A stretch of 64,000 nt of DNA. Source: an uncultured Halobacteriovorax sp. (GTDB taxonomy: Bacteria; Bdellovibrionota; Bacteriovoracia; Bacteriovoracales; Bacteriovoracaceae). The translations under genes were made by a program, and so were the position numbers. Positions 27,014 to 34,130 of the stretch are shown here, piece by piece; the first letter of the stretch is position 1, and the number at the start of each line of letters is the position of its first letter. Below the pieces are notes generated by a model. It had not been told where the DNA came from, searched no databases, and saw only the letters and a program-made list of their open reading frames with translations. The DNA lies in NCBI GenBank assembly GCA_913061265.1, contig CAJXVS010000007.1, positions 186,001 to 250,000 on the forward strand, written 5' to 3'.

Positions 27014-28423
27014 ATGATAAGAAAAAGTTTATTACTTTTAGTGTGCTGCCTTTTCAGTACTTTCGTTATTGCTGATAGCAATTCAGGTATTGATGGGGAA
27101 GGTCGCTTTTACGCAAAAGATGACGACTCACTTAGTTTTATAAAATCCCAATTACTTCACTCTGCCTTTAGCGATGTCATCACCAAAGAACTTAAGTTCT
27201 TAGGTCTTGATGCCTCTCAGTTTTGGAAAAGCTATGATGAGAAGTTTGAATCATACTTTTCACCGATCAAAGAACAGATGCAAAAGAAGTATGGCATGGA
27301 CAATAAGCCTAACCTTGCAGCGAAAAAGAAATTTAATCAAAGACATAGATTAAAAAGGCTTGGGTTAAAAGGAAAGTATGGTCGTTTAGATAGGGCCGTA
27401 ACTAGTTATTCAATTAAGAAGATGACGAGGTCTCCTCAGATTCCAAACTCTAGGTATATCAACCTAAGCGCTAAAGTCGATAGAAAGTTACTGAAGAAAA
27501 TCTACTTTCAAATGATCTCGGATAGAGATGCTAAAGAGATTAAAACAATCTTTGTTTCAACAGACTTTGATATTCATGATCTTAACTGGAGTGAAATCGG
27601 GGTTGAACTTGAAAAAGACTTTACCACTGTTATCAGAGATCATTGGAAGAAATGGTTATCTGAAAACTTAAAGACTCGCTTTGGTCAGATAGAGCTAACA
27701 GATCCTTCAGTTGATAAAGAGTTAGAAGGCTATTTGAAAGCGCCTAAAGAAGCGGCCGTCACGGCAACTTCTGAAGACGCCACTGATCCACTTCCCTTAA
27801 ACGAATTTAACGATGGTCTTTGGTTAAAAGTAAAGATTGGTCTTTCAAAGGTTAGTGAAGATATGCTGATGATGACTAGAGTTTATAGGTTGTCAGGGGA
27901 TTTTATTTTAGTCGATATGAATACAGGGGAGATCGTTCACAGTTTTGATCTTCCTATCCTTACCAATAAGTATAGCTTTGAGAAGACTGCCCAGCTCTCA
28001 ACAAATATTGCGACTTGGATTTATAGAAGCGCTTCATCTGAGTTTACAAGATTCGATGAGAAAATCGCGGCAATTCCTGTTCAAAAGAAATCTGTTGATC
28101 TTATGATCTCCGGAGCTGAAACATTCTTAGACTTTGAAAAAGTGAGCGATATGCTGGCCATCAAAGGCGCGAGTCAACGCTTCTCTTCAAAGTTGATTAC
28201 CTATGAAGGAAAAAAAGGAAAGCTTAGGCTTAAGTACACAGGAGATAAAGAAAGCCTCCTCGCAACACTAGCAGCTTTAACTGAGTCTAAAATAGATGAA
28301 GGCCGTTTTCTTTCTAAGGCCCCGGATGAAAGCCCTTTTAGCTTTGTCCTTGTAAGTGAAATAGCACCTGCTCTTGAAGATATAAAATCTAAGGATATGA
28401 AAAATGAAAATGTATCTCAGTAG
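27014..28423 (+). CDS. Secreted protein preceding a FlgT/CsgG-like lipoprotein
   Basis: A 469-residue protein with a signal peptide (SLLLLVCCLFSTFVIA) and an AAGGAAGGA site before ATG. The first mature ~60 residues (FIKSQLLHSAFSDVITKEL) vaguely recall N-terminal domains of outer-membrane assembly proteins of the DUF2066/FlgT sort. A middle region is rich in basic residues (KKKFNQRHRLKRLGLKGKYGRL). The C-terminal ~100 residues (VDLMISGAETFLDFEKVSDML, then KLITYEGKKGKLRLKY) look like an alpha-beta fold. The gene overlaps the next one by 20 bases, so the two products are probably made together. I do not recognise the family. Confidence 0.7.
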   Translation: MIRKSLLLLVCCLFSTFVIADSNSGIDGEGRFYAKDDDSLSFIKSQLLHSAFSDVITKELKFLGLDASQFWKSYDEKFESYFSPIKEQMQKKYGMDNKPNLAAKKKFNQRHRLKRLGLKGKYGRLDRAVTSYSIKKMTRSPQIPNSRYINLSAKVDRKLLKKIYFQMISDRDAKEIKTIFVSTDFDIHDLNWSEIGVELEKDFTTVIRDHWKKWLSENLKTRFGQIELTDPSVDKELEGYLKAPKEAAVTATSEDATDPLPLNEFNDGLWLKVKIGLSKVSEDMLMMTRVYRLSGDFILVDMNTGEIVHSFDLPILTNKYSFEKTAQLSTNIATWIYRSASSEFTRFDEKIAAIPVQKKSVDLMISGAETFLDFEKVSDMLAIKGASQRFSSKLITYEGKKGKLRLKYTGDKESLLATLAALTESKIDEGRFLSKAPDESPFSFVLVSEIAPALEDIKSKDMKNENVSQ

Positions 28424-29345
28424 CAAAGGACCATTCTCGATTCTTATTGCTTTAGTTCTCGCTTTCACCTCATGTTCAAATGAAGTGATTAAAAGAACTC
28501 AGCAAGGAAAAAGACCTCGGGCTAAGGCGCGTAAATACTTTAGTGGTGTGAAAAAGAAGGTGGCTCTTTTAAACTTCTTTAACGAGGCTCCTTATGGTGG
28601 AGAAGACTTAGGGATTACCGCTACAGAAGAGTTGAGAAAAGAGCTCTCACGTACTGGCGAATTTATTATCGATCCCATGGCCAGAAAGCTTTTCGGAAGT
28701 TCTAAAGAGATCTATGCTGGTGGTGGCGTTAAGCTTGTTCAACTTGCTCGAAAAGCAAAGGTGAGCGGAGTAAACTTTGTTGTTTTTGGCCGAATCACTC
28801 ATGCTCGTATTAGAGAAAAGATCGACGAGATTGGTGTTGTAAAAGAGACTAAGTCTTATACGGAAGCAAAAGTAGAGATAAGAATCTTTGACGTTAATTC
28901 AAATAAAGAAATCTACACAGAAACCCTAAGAGGCTATGCAGATGATGCTTCTTTTAGATTCTTTTCTCAAAAAAGGGAAGAGCGCCTAACTTATCGGCAA
29001 GAGCTTTTAAGATACGCCATTAGAGTGGCCACGAGAAAGTCAGTTCCTCGTATCTTAAACATCTCAGCTAAGCTTGATTGGGTCGGAAGAGTGGCTAAGA
29101 TCATCGGCAATAGAATCTATGTTAATGCTGGACGCAGAAGTGGAATCCAGATTAGTGATATTTTAAAAGTTATTACTGAAGGACAAGAGATCTATGATCC
29201 TGAAACTGGTGCTTTGATTGGCGTCTCTAAAGGCGAAATTAAAGGAACCGTTGAGATCATTGATTACTTTGGACCAGATGGAGCGATTGCGATCCTTCAC
29301 TCTGGAGGATCAGTACTGGAAGGGGATTTTGTCCAACTTTATTAG
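28404..29345 (+). CDS. FlgT/CsgG-like outer-membrane lipoprotein
   Basis: A 313-residue predicted lipoprotein (hydrophobic signal ending AFTSC, Cys ~24). Residues ~48-200 show the pattern of the CsgG/LpoB/FlgT middle domain: KKVALLNFFNEAPYGGEDLGITATEEL, GEFIIDPMARKLF and FVVFGRITHAR. The last ~85 residues (GRVAKIIGNRIYVNAGRRSGI, ILKVITEGQEIYDPETGALIG, GTVEIIDYFGPDGAIA) match the FlgT C-terminal domain. In Vibrio, FlgT builds the H ring around the basal body of sheathed flagella. Its neighbour at 27014 would be a partner. Its 3-prime end overlaps pyrD by 17 bases. Here the first long motif is shown only as a family resemblance. Confidence 0.78.
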   Translation: MKMYLSSKGPFSILIALVLAFTSCSNEVIKRTQQGKRPRAKARKYFSGVKKKVALLNFFNEAPYGGEDLGITATEELRKELSRTGEFIIDPMARKLFGSSKEIYAGGGVKLVQLARKAKVSGVNFVVFGRITHARIREKIDEIGVVKETKSYTEAKVEIRIFDVNSNKEIYTETLRGYADDASFRFFSQKREERLTYRQELLRYAIRVATRKSVPRILNISAKLDWVGRVAKIIGNRIYVNAGRRSGIQISDILKVITEGQEIYDPETGALIGVSKGEIKGTVEIIDYFGPDGAIAILHSGGSVLEGDFVQLY

Positions 29346-30405
29346 CCAAGCCTCTTATAAGCTTTTCAAAACAGCTGCCTTTCAGCTGGACCCTGAGTTT
29401 GTTCATGAGCATTCAATGGGTTTTCTCTCAAAGTTCCCTGGCCTCTCCTCTAAGATTTTTGGGGAGAATGACTTAGGGACAAGGTACACTCTCAATATTG
29501 GTGGAAACTCTTGGCCTTTTCCAATAGGACTTGCAGCGGGCCTTGATAAGAATGCCATGGCCATAGATTTCTTTAGCAAGCTTCCCCTTGGCTCTGTGGA
29601 AGTGGGAACTGTGACTCCTAAGCCGCAAGCAGGAAACGATAAACCAAGGCTGTTTCGCATAGTTGAAGAAGAGAGCCTTAGAAACCGTATGGGTTTTAAT
29701 AATGATGGGGCTGATGTCCTATTAGAAAGAATTAAAAGATCACAAAAGAACGGAAGAGTCCTCGGCGTAAACTTAGGTAAGAATAAAACCACGCCCGCGG
29801 ATAAGGCCTGTGACGACTATGCAACTCTTTATAAAAAATTTGCTTCTGATTGTGATTACCTAGTCATCAATGTGAGTTCACCAAACACTCCTGGTCTTAG
29901 AGACCTTCAAGGGGAAGAGGAGATGGACCGCATCTTTGATGCTCTAGCTCCTCTTAGAACTGAGAAGCCTCGTCCTCTTTATTTAAAGATAGCGCCAGAT
30001 CTCTCTGATGAGGGAATCTTAAGTCTCGTTGAGATAAGTAAAAAACATAATCTAACCGGATTGATTGCTACTAATACAACCATCATGGAAGAGAGAGGTC
30101 CCGGTGGCGTCTCTGGTAAGCTTCTTGCTCAAAAGGGTAGGGAAGTAAGGTTTAAGATTCTAGAGGCCTTAAAAGAAACTCCTGATATTGACCTTATCGG
30201 AGTAGGAGGAGTCTCCTCTTCTCAAGACCTTTTTGATTTTTGGAAAGCAGGTGGAAACTTAATGCAGGTTTATTCAGCCTTTATCTTTCAAGGACCAGCT
30301 CTTCTTCAAGGAATCTTTCAAGACGTAGAGAAACTTCTTCAAAGAAATGATAGCGATAGCCTCTCTCAGTTATTAGAAAATAGGGATAAGATAGATTGGT
30401 TATAA
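29329..30405 (+). CDS. pyrD: Dihydroorotate dehydrogenase (quinone), class 2
   Basis: Oxidises dihydroorotate to orotate at the inner membrane, passing electrons to quinone. The frame is open further upstream, but I place the start at TTG 29329, preceded by AAGGGG. The product then begins MSNFISQASYKLFKTAAFQLDPE, which matches the N-terminal membrane-binding helix of class 2 enzymes and gives 358 residues. The FMN and active-site motifs are GLAAGLDKN, SVEVGTVTPKPQAGN, RMGFNNDG, NVSSPNTPGLR (catalytic Ser) and LIGVGGVSS. The start lies within the last 17 bases of the FlgT-like gene. Confidence 0.95.
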   Translation: MSNFISQASYKLFKTAAFQLDPEFVHEHSMGFLSKFPGLSSKIFGENDLGTRYTLNIGGNSWPFPIGLAAGLDKNAMAIDFFSKLPLGSVEVGTVTPKPQAGNDKPRLFRIVEEESLRNRMGFNNDGADVLLERIKRSQKNGRVLGVNLGKNKTTPADKACDDYATLYKKFASDCDYLVINVSSPNTPGLRDLQGEEEMDRIFDALAPLRTEKPRPLYLKIAPDLSDEGILSLVEISKKHNLTGLIATNTTIMEERGPGGVSGKLLAQKGREVRFKILEALKETPDIDLIGVGGVSSSQDLFDFWKAGGNLMQVYSAFIFQGPALLQGIFQDVEKLLQRNDSDSLSQLLENRDKIDWL

Positions 30406-32354
30406 CGAAATCAGTTATCGTCTTTACTCTTAGTCTTCTCTCGGGTCTTCTCTTTAACCTTTTCTTTTTTAATCTAGGACTCCTTCAAGTTCTCTCTCTC
30501 TATACATGGCTAGGGAGTCTTCTTCTTGGGAGCTTCTTTGGTTCTTCTCTTTTTACGAAGATGGGTCACAAAGAATTGATTCCTTTTTCACTCCCAATAA
30601 CTCTACTCTTATGTTCGTGGGCCTCTTGGCTAGTCTTGCATCTCATCCCTGTTAACTTCACAGCACCCTTGGTTCTCCTTCTTGGTGCCTATGGTTTTTA
30701 CAAACAAAAAACTCAAGAAAAACTAGAGCAGCTTAAATACTTAAATGCCTTTATCATCATCTTTTGGTTGATCCTAATCTGCCTCTCCTTTCACCCTGAA
30801 ATCTATTGGGGGGAGAAGCCCATGGATTTTAACCTCTTTAATTTCTTTGGCCGTAATACTGAGTTCCCCCCTAATGATCCTTGGTTCGCAGGGCATAGAA
30901 TGAAGTACTATTACTTTGGCTACTTTATGTTTGGAGGAATGGGAGAGAGCTTAGGTATTGATTCAGCTATTAGTTATCACTTATCTCTCGGGACAATCGC
31001 AGGTTCCTTTTTCCTCGCGGGATTGGCCCTCATGAAAAGTTTAGGGCATAGATTCTCTAAAGCTCTTATGGGAAGTGGCCTTCTCTTCTTTGGTTCTAGC
31101 CTTGGCAGCCTTAGCGCCTATTTTATTGATGGAAAACGGGGATACTTGGCCTTTTGGGGAGGAACAAGAGTCTTTAAGAACCATTGGTTCTCTGAGTTTC
31201 CTTCATGGTCTTTTCTCTTTGCTGATCTTCACCCTCATGTCATGAGCTATCCTTTTACGCTTTTTGGTTTCTTAATCCTTTATAAGATTGTCACTGAGAA
31301 GAAGAGAGTTTACTCACTCTTAGAATGCTTTATCTTTGGGTTCTCCCTCTTCTCACTCTTGGCGATAAATAGTTGGGATATTATCTTTTTAAGCTTTCTC
31401 TTTATTCCATTATTTCTTTTGAATTTTAAGAAAACCTTTTTGAATAAGTCTTTCTACTTCTCCATCCTTTTTGGATTCGGGGCGTGGGGCATCTCACTTC
31501 TTAGCCTATTAGGAAGAAGTGAAGGAGCTATGTTTAGCATCTTTAAAGGTGAATCTAATAGCGTGCTTAATTATTTTACCCATCAAGGTGCGTGGTGGAT
31601 CTTAGGGGTACTTTTATTGATTAAGAATCGAGAGAAGGTTAGTCGGAACATCATCTTTTTAGGTCTTACTTATATAGCTCTTCTTCTTTTTACTGAAAAT
31701 ATTGTCTTTCTAGATAGGATGAACACTATTTTTAAGTTTGGTAATCAGCTCTTTATCTTGGCCGGTTGCCTCTGCCTTCTTTTATACAAAGAAACTAAGT
31801 ACACAAAGATCGTCCTTTCATTAGGTCTAGTCTTCTTCATTTCAGTCTTTAGCTTTAATCAATTTAGCCTGAACCGCTACAATCCTTTTGGCACAAGAAG
31901 ACCGACCCTTGATGGAAGCTATTACCTTAGAAAGACCGCTAACGAAGATAGGTTATTCGTAGACTATATAAATGAAAATATAAAAGGGACTCCGCTTATC
32001 CTAGAGACCTATGGAAAGAGTTTTGAAAACAACCGCTCCCGGATTAGTATGCATACAGGATTACCGACATACTTAGGTTGGGAAGGGCATGTCATTATTA
32101 GAGGCGCCAATCCGAGGCTAACTCTCAGAAGAAAGAAAGAAATTGACGCAGCCTATAGTTCGACTGATCCCCTAAAGACCTATGAGTGGTTAGTAAAAAC
32201 TGGAATAAAATACTTGGTCGTCGGTGGGGCTGAGCATGTTAAGTACGAAGAAAAAGGAATCGCAAAATTCAATCAATATATTGATTTATTTACGCCTCTG
32301 ATTCAGACTAGAAGAGGAAATAAGATATTCGGACTTTATAAAGTAGGAAAGTGA
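30396..32354 (+). CDS. Polytopic membrane protein, DUF2298/Chlor_Arch_YYY type
   Basis: A 652-residue membrane protein with about 12-14 hydrophobic segments, starting at TTG and overlapping pyrD by 10 bases. It carries the YYY signature of the DUF2298 family: EFPPNDPWFAGHRMKYYYFG, and later FSEFPSWSFLFADLHPHVMSY. The last ~170 residues are a soluble tail (GTPLILETYGKSF; GLPTYLGWEGH; KYLVVGG), as in GT-C glycosyltransferase-like proteins. The LHPH and YYY segments could be the active site of a lipid-linked sugar transferase, but no function is established for the family. It is followed immediately by the TPR gene. Confidence 0.85.
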   Translation: MVITKSVIVFTLSLLSGLLFNLFFFNLGLLQVLSLYTWLGSLLLGSFFGSSLFTKMGHKELIPFSLPITLLLCSWASWLVLHLIPVNFTAPLVLLLGAYGFYKQKTQEKLEQLKYLNAFIIIFWLILICLSFHPEIYWGEKPMDFNLFNFFGRNTEFPPNDPWFAGHRMKYYYFGYFMFGGMGESLGIDSAISYHLSLGTIAGSFFLAGLALMKSLGHRFSKALMGSGLLFFGSSLGSLSAYFIDGKRGYLAFWGGTRVFKNHWFSEFPSWSFLFADLHPHVMSYPFTLFGFLILYKIVTEKKRVYSLLECFIFGFSLFSLLAINSWDIIFLSFLFIPLFLLNFKKTFLNKSFYFSILFGFGAWGISLLSLLGRSEGAMFSIFKGESNSVLNYFTHQGAWWILGVLLLIKNREKVSRNIIFLGLTYIALLLFTENIVFLDRMNTIFKFGNQLFILAGCLCLLLYKETKYTKIVLSLGLVFFISVFSFNQFSLNRYNPFGTRRPTLDGSYYLRKTANEDRLFVDYINENIKGTPLILETYGKSFENNRSRISMHTGLPTYLGWEGHVIIRGANPRLTLRRKKEIDAAYSSTDPLKTYEWLVKTGIKYLVVGGAEHVKYEEKGIAKFNQYIDLFTPLIQTRRGNKIFGLYKVGK

Positions 32355-33001
32355 TGGCTGCAGGACAGTTTAATTTAGGGCATAAGATTGGCGCAGACCT
32401 TCGAGAAGTTGCAGAAGATACTGCAGAGATGAAGATGGGCGTGGCCGCTCTTATGATTAAGAGTGAGAAAGAAGAAGATCCTGGAAAGAGAGGGCTTCTC
32501 CTAGCAAAAGCCGGAATCCTTAACTGCTACCTTGGACACTTCGATCTATCTGAAACACTTCTGAGTGAATCATTTAAACTCCTAAAAGATAATGACAAAA
32601 AAGCGGAGGCCTACGAAGTAAGAATAAGGCTCTCCATCACTCAAGTCTACAAAGGTAAGTACGAAGAATCTGAAAAGATCTTTAACGACATCATAGAAAA
32701 AGCAAACGCCAAACAACCACCAGAGCCAGGTTTAAGTAAATTAAAAGAACTCGCTCTCATCGGACTCGGTAAATCAAAGTTCGAACAAAATATGACCCCC
32801 GCCGGTATCAGAAGTTATAAAGAAGCAGGCGAGTTAAAACTCGATCGAGGAGATTCCGCTGGCTTTTCAAAGTGTAATGAGATCATTGCCATGGCCAAGA
32901 AAAAAATGGCAGAAGTTACTGGGGCGGTAAGTACTGAGTCTCAACCTGATAATTATATTGATCCTCTTCTTGCGGGAACCGCTGATGAGGATCAAGAGTG
33001 A
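32354..33001 (+). CDS. TPR-like cytoplasmic protein
   Basis: A 215-residue soluble helical protein starting at ATG 32354, which overlaps the preceding stop (TGATG) and has AGGAAAG upstream; a GTG three bases earlier is less likely. TPR-type repeats are visible: AKAGILNCYLGHFDLSETLL, RIRLSITQVYKGKYEESEKI and ALIGLGKSKFEQNMTPAGI. There is no signal peptide or membrane segment. The tight coupling to the DUF2298 membrane protein suggests the two act together. It converges directly on the protease gene, with stops one base apart. Confidence 0.75.
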   Translation: MAAGQFNLGHKIGADLREVAEDTAEMKMGVAALMIKSEKEEDPGKRGLLLAKAGILNCYLGHFDLSETLLSESFKLLKDNDKKAEAYEVRIRLSITQVYKGKYEESEKIFNDIIEKANAKQPPEPGLSKLKELALIGLGKSKFEQNMTPAGIRSYKEAGELKLDRGDSAGFSKCNEIIAMAKKKMAEVTGAVSTESQPDNYIDPLLAGTADEDQE

Positions 33002-33928
33002 TTAGTGGGCAGCGAGGATCTTATCTAAAGTTCTTGTGTAGTGAGTAGAATCTGTGAACAAAGTCTTTGAATTGTCATCTCCATTTCTTCCACCAACAAT
33101 TGATCCAACAAAGTAATGCTGAACTTCAGTATGATAATCTTCGTCGGCATAGTCTTCAGAGATTTTAGCTGTTACAACAACTGGTCCACCAGAGGCTCCA
33201 CCGTATGAGTAGCAATAACCTTTCTTTTTTCCAGAAGCTCCGCCATTAAGACGACATTTTTCATCATAGGTCATTACTTTTCCTTTTTTACCTAAGCCTT
33301 TGTCAGCACTAAACCCCGCCATAGTAGCGAATGGCTTAAATCCTGTTTGTGAAACCTCTTCATCAAGTAAATCCGCATAGTCATAAGGAGCATTTAAAAG
33401 AGGCTTAATATCTTTTCTTGAAATAGGAGCGTTCAACTTTACGATGGCATAATCTGAACCAACTGTTTCAGCTTTAAGAACTTTACTAATAGATCTTCTA
33501 ATTGTTTTTTTATTATTAGTTGTGAATGTTACTTCGTTCTTTCCAACTTCAAAGTTCCCATCCCCTTGGTACCAATGATCCACGCAGTGAGCAGCTGTTA
33601 TGGCTATAACTCCATCTTTTTCAGGGGAATCCGAAACAATGCTCAAAGAGCACTGTTCTTGAGTTGTTGATGAAGTAGTAGAAACAAGTCTCCCTACAGC
33701 TGCCAACCATTTAGGCGAAGAAGAACCTCTAACTTTACGAGTGTCGCCCGCCAGTGTTTCTGGATAGCCTGGAGTGCCTGAATAACGAGAAATATTCGAA
33801 AGTGCTTGGATTAGTGATGAGTCAAACTCTGAAGCTATTTTTTGACCACAAAGACCATCACAGTCTACATCAGTGCTAGCTAGAGTTGTTGTTGAGATTA
33901 TGATTGAAATTAAAACTAAAAGTTTCAT
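33002..33928 (-). CDS. Secreted trypsin-like serine protease (S1 family)
   Basis: A 308-residue exported protease. After a signal peptide (LLVLISIIISTTTLAS) come the catalytic triad motifs in order: ITAAHCVDH with His ~114, SDYAIVKLN with Asp ~159 and YGGASGGPVVV with Ser ~246. Several Cys (23, 27, 93, 115, 225, 239) are placed to form disulfides. It lacks an obvious long propeptide. It may act in the periplasm or outside the cell. For a predatory bacterium a role in degrading prey protein would be natural, but this is inference. Confidence 0.92.
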   Translation of the reverse strand: MKLLVLISIIISTTTLASTDVDCDGLCGQKIASEFDSSLIQALSNISRYSGTPGYPETLAGDTRKVRGSSSPKWLAAVGRLVSTTSSTTQEQCSLSIVSDSPEKDGVIAITAAHCVDHWYQGDGNFEVGKNEVTFTTNNKKTIRRSISKVLKAETVGSDYAIVKLNAPISRKDIKPLLNAPYDYADLLDEEVSQTGFKPFATMAGFSADKGLGKKGKVMTYDEKCRLNGGASGKKKGYCYSYGGASGGPVVVTAKISEDYADEDYHTEVQHYFVGSIVGGRNGDDNSKTLFTDSTHYTRTLDKILAAH

Positions 33929-34099
33929 GCAGGTTCTCCCCAGAAGTGCTTGTACTTATATTTAATGCAGGTTTGATGCCAAAAGTGGTCCAATCTAGTC
34001 AAGTTAAGAGGCCTTGTTCATGGGACTCTAGGGCATTACCCCCTATAAGAGGGGTGTTAGGTAGCTGACAATGACCAGAAAATAGACAGAAAAGGCCTT

Positions 34100-34130
34100 A
34101 AGTACTTTAAATTTAGGGCGATAAGTACTT
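34100..34130 (+). repeat. Two copies of palindrome AAGTACTT before the start at 34131
   Basis: AAGTACTT occurs at 34100-34107 and 34123-34130, start to start 23 bases (about two helical turns). The second copy ends at the base before ATG 34131, within the longer palindrome ATAAGTACTTAT. It could be a paired operator that blocks the ribosome or polymerase, or chance in AT-rich DNA. Confidence 0.4.

Noticed and set aside
29218-29328. Extended N-terminus of PyrD from 29218
   Set aside because: It would overlap the FlgT-like lipoprotein by 128 bases and add sequence not seen in DHOD N-termini; TTG 29329 with AAGGGG fits better.
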